The notes below the pieces were generated by a model. That model ran no database searches. It had not been told where the DNA came from and saw nothing but the letters and a program-made list of their open reading frames with translations. From assembly GCA_028877275.1 (NCBI GenBank), contig JAPPFP010000006.1:640775-704774 (forward strand): a stretch of DNA of 64,000 bases, written 5' to 3'. The first letter of the stretch is position 1; the number at the start of each line of letters is the position of its first letter. This stretch comes from Acidobacteriota bacterium. Lineage in GTDB: Bacteria; Acidobacteriota; Thermoanaerobaculia; Multivoradales; Multivoraceae. Position numbers and translations under genes: made by a program. This document shows positions 7,121 to 15,121 of the stretch, piece after piece.

Positions 7121-9733
7121 TTATAGAAGGGAGTGCTGGCGCTCCGGGTCGGGTGCGGGCTCGGCGGCGTCGGCGGCCGCGGGTCCCATGTCGACTCCCG
7201 TGTGCAGGGGAAGACCCTCCGGGCCGAGTTCGATCAGGCGATGGCGCGGATCCCCAGCGAGGCGCCGCGCGGCCCACCGCCTGACCTCTTCCTCCTGGCT
7301 GAACACGACGATCTGCCGTTCGTCGCTGAGGGCGAGCAGCAGGTCGAGGAAGCGGCTCGTGCGGGCGGTGTCAGAGTGCACGGTGGCATCGTCGAGGAAC
7401 AGGGGCGCGGACTCCTTCTTGTCGCCGAGCGCTTCGGCGAGTCCGATGCGGAGCAGCAGATAGGTCTGGTCGACGGTGCCGTGTGACAGCTCGGTGGCCG
7501 AGCGGTAGACGCCGTCTTCGACCTCGAGCTGCACTTCCATACCCTCTTCCGGGTCGATGCGGACCGCCGAGTAGCGGCCGTCGCTGACCAGGCTCAGCCG
7601 CTTCTGCAGCGCTTCGCGCAGGTCCGGCGCGAGCATCCGATGGACTTCGTCCTGGGCTGCCTCCAAGTGTTCCCTGGTCTTGTCGAGTATGTCGTTTGCT
7701 CGCCTCAGGAGGTCGACCTCGCGCTCTGCGGCGGCGCGCTCCTCCTCGAGTTCCGCGAGGGAGGGGAGGTCCGCGTCGGCCGCAAGCTGGACTTCATGCC
7801 GGTTGACTTCGATGCGGGCGTTGACGGCGTCGGCGCGGGCCTCGGCGAGCGTTCGTTCCAGCTCGTGGTCGTCGAGCCCCTTGATGTCGTCCGTCTCCGC
7901 CGGCAGTGAGTCCGCGGTCTGGTTCGCCCGAGCCGCTGCTGCGTCGCGCCGGGCCGCCAGGCTCTCGCGATCGCTGCCGTCGAGGAGGCGCTGCAGGCGG
8001 TCCCAGTCTTGTCGCTGTTCCTGGAGCCGGCGCTCCCATCCGGCGGCCGCATTGGCGTTGCGGCGGCAGCGCTGCTCGTAGCGATCGAGCAGCCCGGCGA
8101 CGGATGAGTCCGGATCCTCCACGCTGCGGCCGCCGAGCGCGGTGCGGAGGGCGGCTTCGGCCGTCGTCTCCGCACTACGCGCCGCTTCCGTGCGGCTCAG
8201 CCAAAGGGCTTGCTCACGGCCCCAGGCTTCTCGCTCCCCGAGTGCCGCGAGGGCGGTCCGCACGGCCTCCGCGTCGGCTTCAAGCCCGAACTCCGAGAGT
8301 TCGTTTCGGGCCGCTTCCAGCAGACGTTCTCTGCGCTTGTGCTTGCGTTTCAGATCCCTCAGATCCGCCTTGGCATCAGCCAGATCCATGCTTCGGGAAG
8401 CCTGTTCGTGCGAAGGGGGCGGTGGGGGTAGACGCAGCCGCTTCTGTGTGCGGTAGATAAGGAGGGAGCAGGCGAGCGCGAGCAGGGCACCGGCGATACC
8501 GAATGGGCGAGGAAGAAGATCGATCAACCCCAGCACGACGAGAAGGCTGCCCATGGTCCCGCCAACCCAGGGCCACCGGCCAAGGCCGACAGCCGCTTCG
8601 AGCTGACGGCCCGGTTCTTCCAACTCGTCGCGAAGCGCCGCGACTCGTTGTTCCGCTTCGTCGAGCGACTCGGCGGGTGGCATTTCCAGGACTTCCAGTG
8701 CGCGCCTCACGGCTGCCTCGTCGGACTTTGAGATGACCGTTTCCGGAGGCTCGCCGGGTCCCAGTTGTTCGCGCAGGCTGCGCGCTTCGGTGGCCGCGCG
8801 CCACGTCCTTGCGGCTACGGCGACTTCCGGGGCCACTTCGCTGTCGCCGTCCGGCGCCTCGGTGTCTTCGCCGGGCTGCGGCGCGCCGTTCGGGAACTTC
8901 GGCGTCAGCCGCTCGATTTCGGCCAGGCGTGTCTCCAGCCGCTCCAGCTCCCGTTCGGCATGCAGCCCCTCCCACGCCTTGACGAGTGAGTTGGCGCTCC
9001 GGGCCCAATCGCGGGCCGCGAACAGTTCGTTCTCCTGGCTTGTGCGTAGCTTGTGGCGACTCCTGCCGTCCTCCAGGGCTTCACGGGCAGCGGCTGCGCG
9101 GTCGATCGATCGCTGCAACGGCTTGGTGGAGTTCCGGCGTTCCAGGCCGATCTCCTCGCTGGCGTACTCCGTCAGCGTGCGGAGGGCCTCCACGGCGGTG
9201 GCGGCACCCCCCGCCGAGGCTGCCGCTCGCTGGAGTTCCTCCTTGAGAGCCGATGCCTCGTCACCCTTCCTCTCGCTCTTCTGGCGCAGTCTCTGGATGT
9301 CGCCCTGTCCGATGACCAGGGTCGAGGGCATGACCTGGCGGTTCAGACCGAGGAAGCGCGATCCGTCGATGCTGCCGCTGTAGATGATCTCGTCGCCGAT
9401 CGGGCGTCCGGTGTCGGCGTCGTGGGCAACGCTCTCCTTCGTGTCGAGGTCGCGTTGCTGGATCTCGATCCGCCGCCCGTCGTCGAGCTGGAACTTCACG
9501 GTGGCGCGCCACTGGCGGCCACTCCAGGGCTTGTACTGGCGCTCGAATTCGCGCTCTTCCAGGGTGTTGGCGCCACGGCCGCGGCGCCGGCCGCAGAGAG
9601 CGGCGAAGATCGCCTGTAGCCAGGTCGACTTGCCGGCCTCGTTGTCGCCATGAATGGCGGTCATGCCGGGTGCCAGGTCGAGTTCGCCGTTGAGCTTCCC
9701 GAACTCGTGCGCGCGGACGCGGAGAATCTTCAC
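7121..9733 (-). CDS. yhaN: Rad50/SbcC-like ATPase with membrane hairpin (YhaN-like)
   Basis: An 870-residue ABC-type ATPase of the AAA_27 (YhaN) group. The Walker A motif GDNEAGKST lies at residues 29-37. Long heptad-rich coiled coils fill the middle, and the signature ELSHGTVDQTYLLLRIGLAE, Walker B APLFLDDATVHSD and H-loop region close the C-terminus. Instead of a zinc hook, residues about 381-426 form two adjacent hydrophobic segments separated by LLPRPFG, which look like a membrane hairpin. The start is GTG and overlaps the stop of the yhaO-like gene by four bases (GTGA), so the two are translationally coupled. By analogy with Mre11-Rad50, the pair should process DNA ends, here perhaps at the membrane. 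Confidence 0.87.
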   Translation of the reverse strand: MKILRVRAHEFGKLNGELDLAPGMTAIHGDNEAGKSTWLQAIFAALCGRRRGRGANTLEEREFERQYKPWSGRQWRATVKFQLDDGRRIEIQQRDLDTKESVAHDADTGRPIGDEIIYSGSIDGSRFLGLNRQVMPSTLVIGQGDIQRLRQKSERKGDEASALKEELQRAAASAGGAATAVEALRTLTEYASEEIGLERRNSTKPLQRSIDRAAAAREALEDGRSRHKLRTSQENELFAARDWARSANSLVKAWEGLHAERELERLETRLAEIERLTPKFPNGAPQPGEDTEAPDGDSEVAPEVAVAARTWRAATEARSLREQLGPGEPPETVISKSDEAAVRRALEVLEMPPAESLDEAEQRVAALRDELEEPGRQLEAAVGLGRWPWVGGTMGSLLVVLGLIDLLPRPFGIAGALLALACSLLIYRTQKRLRLPPPPPSHEQASRSMDLADAKADLRDLKRKHKRRERLLEAARNELSEFGLEADAEAVRTALAALGEREAWGREQALWLSRTEAARSAETTAEAALRTALGGRSVEDPDSSVAGLLDRYEQRCRRNANAAAGWERRLQEQRQDWDRLQRLLDGSDRESLAARRDAAAARANQTADSLPAETDDIKGLDDHELERTLAEARADAVNARIEVNRHEVQLAADADLPSLAELEEERAAAEREVDLLRRANDILDKTREHLEAAQDEVHRMLAPDLREALQKRLSLVSDGRYSAVRIDPEEGMEVQLEVEDGVYRSATELSHGTVDQTYLLLRIGLAEALGDKKESAPLFLDDATVHSDTARTSRFLDLLLALSDERQIVVFSQEEEVRRWAARRLAGDPRHRLIELGPEGLPLHTGVDMGPAAADAAEPAPDPERQHSLL

Positions 9734-10878
9734 GCGGGCTCTCCCTTGTCCGCGTGATCGCCCTGGGAGGCTCCCATCCGGAGCTCGTCGATCACGGCGA
9801 GGTCATCCCGGCCGTCGAGCGCGCGGAGGCCGGCGAGCAGGACGAGCCGCTCGGTTTCCGGGTCCAGGTCGTCTTCGCGGACCCGCTGCACGAACATGCC
9901 GCGAACCGTGGGCTCCTGCTCGATCTGTTCGAGGTCGTAGGGCGGGGTCAGACGGGAGACGTCGACCAGGATCTGCTCGATGCCGTCCGCCAGTCCAGAC
10001 GAGCCGGTAGTGAAGTCGTCCTCGTGCAGATGAAGGTCGTCCGGTTCGCCGATCAGCCGGATACGAGCGGCGCCCGCCATGCCGGAGAGCGCGTTGCGGA
10101 CGCTGTCCCGGGCCTGGCTCGCGTTCTCGACGTCCGTCAGGTCGACGCTCAGTGTGTGAAGGGCGGGAGGCCGCGGGTCGAGCCGGCGACGCGTTACGCG
10201 TCCGTTCTCGACCTCCAGCATCACCGCACTGCCGTAAGCCTCGTTGAACTTGAGCCGTTCGAGGGAACCGAGCCGGGTCCAGGTCGGACGATCGGCGGGT
10301 TTGTGGGAGTGGCCGACGACGGCGTGGTCGAACCCCGCGGCTGCGATCTGGTCGCTCTCGAACGGGGCATGCCGGTACTGGCCCTGGAACGCGGCGTTTC
10401 GTTCCTCGCCGTGGAACACCGCGATGTGAGTACCGGAGCCCTCGACCCGGAATCCGTCGTCGAAGAAGCCGGGCGTGTCCGCGGGCTTGCGGTGTGCGGC
10501 GCCCCAGATCGTCACACCGTCGGCGAGCACTCTCGACGTGAAGTGCGTCTCGCCGAAGATGTGGACGTTCTCAGGCCAGTCGATTCGCCGGTACGGGCTC
10601 TCGGTGTCCGCGTAGTCGTGGTTGCCGGGAGCGGCCAAGATCCGGAGGCCTGATCGTTCGAAGGTCCGGCGCAGGAACTCGACGGTGTCCGGCGACACGA
10701 GCTCATGCTCGAACAGGTCGCCCGCGATCAGGACCGCGGCCGCCTCCTCCTGGCAGGCCTGCTCGAAGGCCCAGGTCACACCCTCGCGGAGTCGCTGGCG
10801 CTGCCGGCGAGCGACTTCGCGGGTCGCCCAGCCGAACTTCGAGTCCAGGTGCACGTCGCTGAAGGCGAGGAGCTTCAC
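9730..10878 (-). CDS. yhaO: Mre11/SbcD-like exonuclease (YhaO-like)
   Basis: A 382-residue calcineurin-like metallophosphoesterase with all the metal-binding motifs of the Mre11/SbcD family: FSDVHLDSK at the N-terminus (Asp and His ligands), AGDLFEHE, the signature APGNHDYAD, and GHSHKPAD. The C-terminal third is a separate alpha/beta capping domain. It begins with GTG and overlaps the following ATPase gene by four bases, an arrangement conserved in yhaO-yhaN operons. It is predicted to be a manganese-dependent nuclease acting with the adjoining ATPase in double-strand break repair. The physiological role of the Bacillus pair is itself poorly defined, so the symbol is given for resemblance. 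Confidence 0.88.
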   Translation of the reverse strand: MKLLAFSDVHLDSKFGWATREVARRQRQRLREGVTWAFEQACQEEAAAVLIAGDLFEHELVSPDTVEFLRRTFERSGLRILAAPGNHDYADTESPYRRIDWPENVHIFGETHFTSRVLADGVTIWGAAHRKPADTPGFFDDGFRVEGSGTHIAVFHGEERNAAFQGQYRHAPFESDQIAAAGFDHAVVGHSHKPADRPTWTRLGSLERLKFNEAYGSAVMLEVENGRVTRRRLDPRPPALHTLSVDLTDVENASQARDSVRNALSGMAGAARIRLIGEPDDLHLHEDDFTTGSSGLADGIEQILVDVSRLTPPYDLEQIEQEPTVRGMFVQRVREDDLDPETERLVLLAGLRALDGRDDLAVIDELRMGASQGDHADKGEPA

Positions 10879-10924
10879 GCCTCGGGCGTTCCTGGCGGGA
10901 CGGTGGCGCCGCCAGTGGTGCGCG

Positions 10925-11416
10925 TCACTCCTCGAGAACCGCGGGCCAGTTTTCGTCGGCCTGCTCGATGTTCCGGTCGCGGTCCTCGAGCCATTGCCTC
11001 ATGACCCTCTTGTTGTAGTTCAGGTAGAGCTTGCCGTCCACGAGCGTGAACGCATCCGGGTCGGTGGGGGCGGTGTAGTTGCGGCTCACCGCCCAGGCGC
11101 AGTAGCCGCCGTACTGGGGCGCGTACTTCTCCGGATCCTCGGAGAAGAGGTCACGGTTGTCAGCGTTCGCGAAACGCCAGTCGGCGCCCTGCCAGCCGAG
11201 CGTGAAGTCCTTCTCGCCTTTGACAGCCTTCCCTTCCGTGAAGTAGGCGACCGGGTCGTAGCCGCGGATGGCCAGGTTGCCGCGGGAGGTGAAGACCGGG
11301 TCCTTCTCGGCGGCGGCGGCCGGAATCGCGGCCAGTGCGGCACCTGCGACCAAGGTGGCGAGCGCCGTCTCACGAGCGAATCGGGCGCGACGAATGCGGT
11401 GCTGTGGCGTAGACAT
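10925..11416 (-). CDS. YHS-domain exported protein
   Basis: A 163-residue protein with a signal peptide (residues 1 to about 36, cut after AAAA in IPAAAAEKDP). It carries a YHS-type domain (about 45-110: GYDPVAYFTEGKAVKGE, then WRFANADNRDLFSEDPEKY and PQYGGYCAWAVS). The pattern matches small secreted YHS proteins of unknown role, often associated with metals or copper handling. It is followed by a 46-base gap before the yhaO-like gene, so co-transcription is possible, but no functional link is obvious. The ATG start has no strong ribosome site beyond GAGGA within AGGAGGACC about 6-10 bases upstream, which is good. Confidence 0.85.
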   Translation of the reverse strand: MSTPQHRIRRARFARETALATLVAGAALAAIPAAAAEKDPVFTSRGNLAIRGYDPVAYFTEGKAVKGEKDFTLGWQGADWRFANADNRDLFSEDPEKYAPQYGGYCAWAVSRNYTAPTDPDAFTLVDGKLYLNYNKRVMRQWLEDRDRNIEQADENWPAVLEE

Positions 11417-11494
11417 GAGGGGGGTCCTCCTCGTGCGAGTTTATTCAGTCACCGTGCCTGCTCCCCCGGCTCCGGACTGGTGGAGAGCGGGAGT

Positions 11495-11926
11495 TCAGAT
11501 CTCGAGCCTCTCCGTCTGGAGTCCCTTGAAGCGATCGAAGTCGCGGTCGTGGGTCACGAGCCTGGAGACGCCGTGCTCACGGCAGAGCGCGACGATCTGG
11601 GCGTCGAAGACGAGATTACCGACGGCGTTCACTTCGCGGATGGCCTCCAGCAGGAGTTGTGCGTAGTGCGGGCCCGGTCGCAGCAGCGTGAGATTCGGTG
11701 AGGCGAGGATGCGCTCCACGTTCGCGCTGGCTTCATCCGCCGTGTACGGTCGAGTGAAGACCTTGGGGTGTGTCGCTAGACGAAGAAACTCGACCAGGCA
11801 CGGCGCCGGTAGGGACCAATTGAACAGGGCGCCGGAGAGCGCCTCGAGGTGGCCGCAGGCGGCCTTGTGCATGGGTGAGCCTGGGTCGTGGGCGTAGACG
11901 AGGATGTTCGTGTCGACGGCGATCAA
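11495..11926 (-). CDS. vapC: VapC-type PIN-domain toxin
   Basis: A 143-residue PIN-domain ribonuclease. It begins MIAVDTNILVYAHD, with the first catalytic aspartate at D5. Central acidic residues are visible (DEASANVERIL, EAIREVNAVGNLVFDAQIVAL), and the closing motif VTHDRDFDRFKGL supplies the last aspartates of the magnesium site. The ATG overlaps the antitoxin stop codon by four bases, so it is translated by coupling. Expected targets are tRNAs or rRNA, as in other VapC proteins, but specificity cannot be inferred. The active-site residues are all present, so the toxin appears intact. Confidence 0.9.
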   Translation of the reverse strand: MIAVDTNILVYAHDPGSPMHKAACGHLEALSGALFNWSLPAPCLVEFLRLATHPKVFTRPYTADEASANVERILASPNLTLLRPGPHYAQLLLEAIREVNAVGNLVFDAQIVALCREHGVSRLVTHDRDFDRFKGLQTERLEI

Positions 11927-12162
11927 TCCAGACCGTCCATGATGTCGTAGAGGGAGTTGCGGTCGGCGACGTCAACGCCCGGCAGGGTGCGCGTCTTCTT
12001 GGTGACGAGCTTCAGCTTGTACGGCTCCTCGGCCCGCTGTGGTGGCTGCAGGTACTGCCGGATAGCCCGCTCGATCAGGCGGGTAAGCGGTTCGCCATCC
12101 TCGGCAGCTCGTACCTTGGCCGCCTTGATCAGGCGGTCGTCGAAGTTCAGCGTGGTCTTCAT
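11923..12162 (-). CDS. vapB: VapB-type ribbon-helix-helix antitoxin
   Basis: A 79-residue antitoxin. Residues 1-40 (MKTTLNFDDRLIKAAKVRAA and onwards) form a short beta strand followed by two helices, the ribbon-helix-helix DNA-binding fold. The C-terminal half is charged and flexible (EEPYKLKLVTKKTRTLPG), the usual part that wraps the toxin. The ATG at 12162 was chosen because the fold begins exactly there and a palindrome ending in this ATG lies directly upstream. There is no Shine-Dalgarno sequence. The gene overlaps vapC by four bases. It is expected to neutralise VapC and to repress its own promoter. Confidence 0.9.
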   Translation of the reverse strand: MKTTLNFDDRLIKAAKVRAAEDGEPLTRLIERAIRQYLQPPQRAEEPYKLKLVTKKTRTLPGVDVADRNSLYDIMDGLD

Positions 12163-12198
12163 ACAGAAATCTGTATCAACTGGGCCGGATCCTGTCAA
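12161..12198 (-). promoter_or_regulatory. vapBC promoter with palindromic operator
   Basis: On the minus strand a perfect -35 box TTGACA (plus 12193-12198) is followed, 17 bases on, by a -10-like TACAGA (plus 12170-12175). A perfect palindrome, ATACAGA-TT-TCTGTAT (plus 12161-12176), covers the -10 box and runs into the ATG of vapB. Transcription would start at or within a base or two of the ATG, predicting a leaderless message, in keeping with the missing ribosome site. The palindrome is the obvious site for VapB or VapBC autorepression. Confidence 0.7.
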
Positions 12199-12238
12199 CG
12201 GAGCCGGACTGGTCTCGCGGATAGTGTCTGCTGCGGCC

Positions 12239-13978
12239 ATGCGGCGTTCCTCTACCTTCGCCCTAGTCCTCCCGGCTGCGGTTCTCCTGGCGTGCGGCGA
12301 CGCGGACGGCGGCGCGGATGTGTCGACGGGCGTTCCCGCGCCGGAGCCAGTCTTCGTCGAGCGGGCTTCCGAGGCGGGACTCGACTTCGTCCACCGCAAC
12401 GGCGCGGTCGGCGACTACAACTACCCCGAGCTCCTGGTGGGGGGCGGAGCGCTGCTCGACTTTGACGACGACGGACTGCTCGACGTCTACCTGGTCCAGA
12501 GCGGCTCGGTTCCCGGAGCGCCGGAAGCCGCCGCTTCGGCGGGGCCGGCCGTCAACCGGCCGGGAAACCGCCTCTACCGCAACCTGGGCGACGGCGTTTT
12601 CGAGGACGTAACCGAACGCGCCGGCGTCGGCGACATGGGCTACGGCGCCGGCGCCACCGCGGCCGACTTCGACCGGGACGGTCTGGTCGACCTCTACGTG
12701 ACGAACGTCGGCCCGAATCGGCTCTATCGCAACCTCGGCGACGGCAGCTTCGAGGACGTAACCGAACGTGCCGGCGTAGGCGACCCGGCCTGGTCTTCCA
12801 GCAGCGTCTTCTTCGACTACGACGGCGATCTGGACCTGGACCTCTTCGTCGCCAACTACGTCGTCTGGAGCGCCGACCGGGAGCGTCCCTGCCTGGGGCC
12901 CAACGGACTCCGCAACTACTGCAATCCGGCGGAGTACCCGCCCGCGCCCGACACCCTGTACCGCAACGACGGCGGTGGCCGGTTCACCGACGTGAGTGAG
13001 GCCGCCGGCCTTCGTTCGGTCGCCGGGCCGGGCCTGGGTGTCGTGGCGGCCGACTTCGATGGCGACGGCCTCGTCGATCTCTACGTCGCCAACGATCAGG
13101 CGGCGAACCACCTGTGGCTCAACCGGGGCGACGGCACGTTCCGCGAGGACGCGCTGGCGCGGGGCGCGGCGCTCAACGAACTCGGCCAGCCCGAGGCCGG
13201 CATGGGCATCGCCGTCGCCGACCCGGACGGCGACGGCGACCTCGACCTGTTCCTGACCCACCTGAGCGGGGAGACGAACACGTTCTACCGCAACGACGGC
13301 GGCGGGTTCTTCGTCGACGAAACGGACGAACTGCGGCTCGGCGGCGTCAGCCAGCCGCACACCGGCTTCGGCACGTCGTGGTTCGACTACGACGGCGACG
13401 GCATCCTCGACCTGTTCATCGCCAACGGCAAGGTGACGCCGGGGGACACGGCTGCCTTCGACTATCGCGAGCCGAACCAGTTGTTGCGGGGCACGCCGTC
13501 CGGCCGCTACGAGGACGTCTCGGGCCGGGCAGGCCCCGCCCTGGAACTGCTCGAGGTGAGCCGCGGCGCGGCATTCGGCGACCTGGACAACGATGGCGAC
13601 ATCGACATCCTGCTCGTCAACAACGAAGGACCGGCGAGGTTGTTCAGGAACGAGGTCGGTAGTGCTCGCTCTTGGCTGGTCGTCGACCTGTGCGGCGGCG
13701 GGGTCTTCGACCGCTCGGCGACCGGCGCCCGGGTGACCGTCGAATCGGGTGGCCGGAGCTTCTCCCGCGAGGTCCGTCCGGCACACAGCTTCGCGGTCGC
13801 CAACGACCCCCGGGTTCACTTCGGGCTGGGCGACGCGGAACGCGTAGACAGGTTGGAGGTGCGCTGGCCAGACGGCACCGTTGCGGAACGCACCGACATC
13901 GACGTGAACCGCATCCTGCGCCTGCTGGCGCCGGGCGGGAAAGCGCCCGCGGAAGGGGTTTGCCGTGACGCGGAGTGA
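12239..13978 (+). CDS. CRTAC1-family lipoprotein with FG-GAP/VCBS repeats and UnbV domain
   Basis: A 579-residue secreted lipoprotein. The signal peptide ends in VLLAC (Cys19). Most of the chain is a series of FG-GAP/VCBS calcium-binding repeats (for example FDDDGLLDVYL, FDRDGLVDLYV, FDGDGLVDLYVAN, PDGDGDLDLFLTH, YDGDGILDLFIANG, LDNDGDIDILLVN), predicting a beta-propeller. The last about 100 residues form an ASPIC/UnbV domain (GARVTVESGGRSFSREV, HFGLGDAERVDRLEVRWPDG). The reading frame is open far upstream, but the ATG at 12239 is chosen because it starts the lipoprotein signal. The gene overlaps the TPR lipoprotein gene by 14 bases. The role is unknown. Related proteins are surface or periplasmic and commonly paired with TPR proteins. 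Confidence 0.87.
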   Translation: MRRSSTFALVLPAAVLLACGDADGGADVSTGVPAPEPVFVERASEAGLDFVHRNGAVGDYNYPELLVGGGALLDFDDDGLLDVYLVQSGSVPGAPEAAASAGPAVNRPGNRLYRNLGDGVFEDVTERAGVGDMGYGAGATAADFDRDGLVDLYVTNVGPNRLYRNLGDGSFEDVTERAGVGDPAWSSSSVFFDYDGDLDLDLFVANYVVWSADRERPCLGPNGLRNYCNPAEYPPAPDTLYRNDGGGRFTDVSEAAGLRSVAGPGLGVVAADFDGDGLVDLYVANDQAANHLWLNRGDGTFREDALARGAALNELGQPEAGMGIAVADPDGDGDLDLFLTHLSGETNTFYRNDGGGFFVDETDELRLGGVSQPHTGFGTSWFDYDGDGILDLFIANGKVTPGDTAAFDYREPNQLLRGTPSGRYEDVSGRAGPALELLEVSRGAAFGDLDNDGDIDILLVNNEGPARLFRNEVGSARSWLVVDLCGGGVFDRSATGARVTVESGGRSFSREVRPAHSFAVANDPRVHFGLGDAERVDRLEVRWPDGTVAERTDIDVNRILRLLAPGGKAPAEGVCRDAE

Positions 13979-15110
13979 CGCCACCGCTGCTGTCGGTGCG
14001 CCGGCCTTCCGGCCGGTATGGGGCGCCGCGATCGTCGTTACGGGGTTCGTCCTCGGCTGTGGCGACCCAGGAGTCGACGTTCCCAACGAACCAGCGCCAA
14101 CCGCAGCCGCCGAGATTCCCGGCATCCCCAACCTCTACGAGCTCGACCCGGGCTTTGCCACAGCCGTCCGCGACGCCCTCGCGGTCGTTGACCAGGACCC
14201 ATCGAGCGGCGCGGCAGTCGGCGCCCTGGGCCGCCTCTACCAGGCTCACCGCTACGTCGACCAGGCCCGGCGCTGCTACGAGCGGGCCGAGGAACTCGAT
14301 CCATCGAGCCCCGACTGGCCGTACTACCTGGGGTTTCTCGCCGCGGGCCGCGGCGCTCACGACGAAGCGGCGCGTCTCTTCGAGCGCACCCTGGAGCTCC
14401 GTCCGTCGTACTGGGCGGCGCGCGTCCGGCTCGGCAACGCACTGCTGGCCGCCGGCGACTCGGACGGGGCGGAGGAGGCGTTCCGCGCGGTGAGGGCCGC
14501 GTCTCCCGGCACTCCCTGGGGCGAACTCGGATTGGGCAAGACGGCCCGCCGCCAGGGCCGGCCCGAGACCGCGGTTCAGCATCTGCGCACGGCGCTGGCG
14601 CTCGATCCGGCCCATCGGGAAACCCGTTACCTATTGGCGATGACAGAACGGCAACTCGGCAACCCGGAGCGCGCCGAGGACCTGCTGGCCGGCCTGGTCG
14701 ACGCGGAAGTCTCGAGCCTCGACGACCCGATGCTGGAGGCGGTGTTCGAGCTGGTACGGGACACCCAGACCATGATCCGGACCGCCAACCAGCGACTGGC
14801 CGAGGGAGACCACGTTGCCGCGGAGCGTCTCTACCGCGAGGTCCTGCGTCTCGATCCCGACTCCTACGACGCACACCTCAGCCTGGGCGTGCTCTACGGT
14901 CTGGCCGACCGGAACCAGGAGGCCGCCGCGGCGCTGGAGAGAGCGATCGAGATCGACCCGGAACGCGCTGACGCCTACGCCCTCCTCACGATTGCCTACA
15001 TCAAGACGGGGCGCGCCGAGGCAGGTCTGCGGCAGTTGGAAAGGGCGCTCGCGATCGATCCGAACCATCCCAGGGCGCGTGAGATTCTCCAGAACCTGAG
15101 CGGAAACTGA
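13965..15110 (+). CDS. TPR-repeat lipoprotein
   Basis: A 381-residue protein starting with GTG inside the end of the preceding gene. Its hydrophobic start (AAIVVTGFVLGCGDPG) ends in a lipobox with Cys at about position 32. From about residue 75 it consists of tetratricopeptide repeats, for example ALGRLYQAHRYVDQARRCYE, YYLGFLAAGRGAHDEAARLF, LGVLYGLADRNQEAAAALER and LLTIAYIKTGRAEAGLRQLE. The repeats should make a scaffold for protein contacts in the periplasm. The 14-base overlap with the CRTAC1-like gene suggests that the two products are made together and act together. No enzyme domain is visible. Confidence 0.87.
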   Translation: MTRSDATAAVGAPAFRPVWGAAIVVTGFVLGCGDPGVDVPNEPAPTAAAEIPGIPNLYELDPGFATAVRDALAVVDQDPSSGAAVGALGRLYQAHRYVDQARRCYERAEELDPSSPDWPYYLGFLAAGRGAHDEAARLFERTLELRPSYWAARVRLGNALLAAGDSDGAEEAFRAVRAASPGTPWGELGLGKTARRQGRPETAVQHLRTALALDPAHRETRYLLAMTERQLGNPERAEDLLAGLVDAEVSSLDDPMLEAVFELVRDTQTMIRTANQRLAEGDHVAAERLYREVLRLDPDSYDAHLSLGVLYGLADRNQEAAAALERAIEIDPERADAYALLTIAYIKTGRAEAGLRQLERALAIDPNHPRAREILQNLSGN

Positions 15111-15121
15111 CGTTGCCTGGA

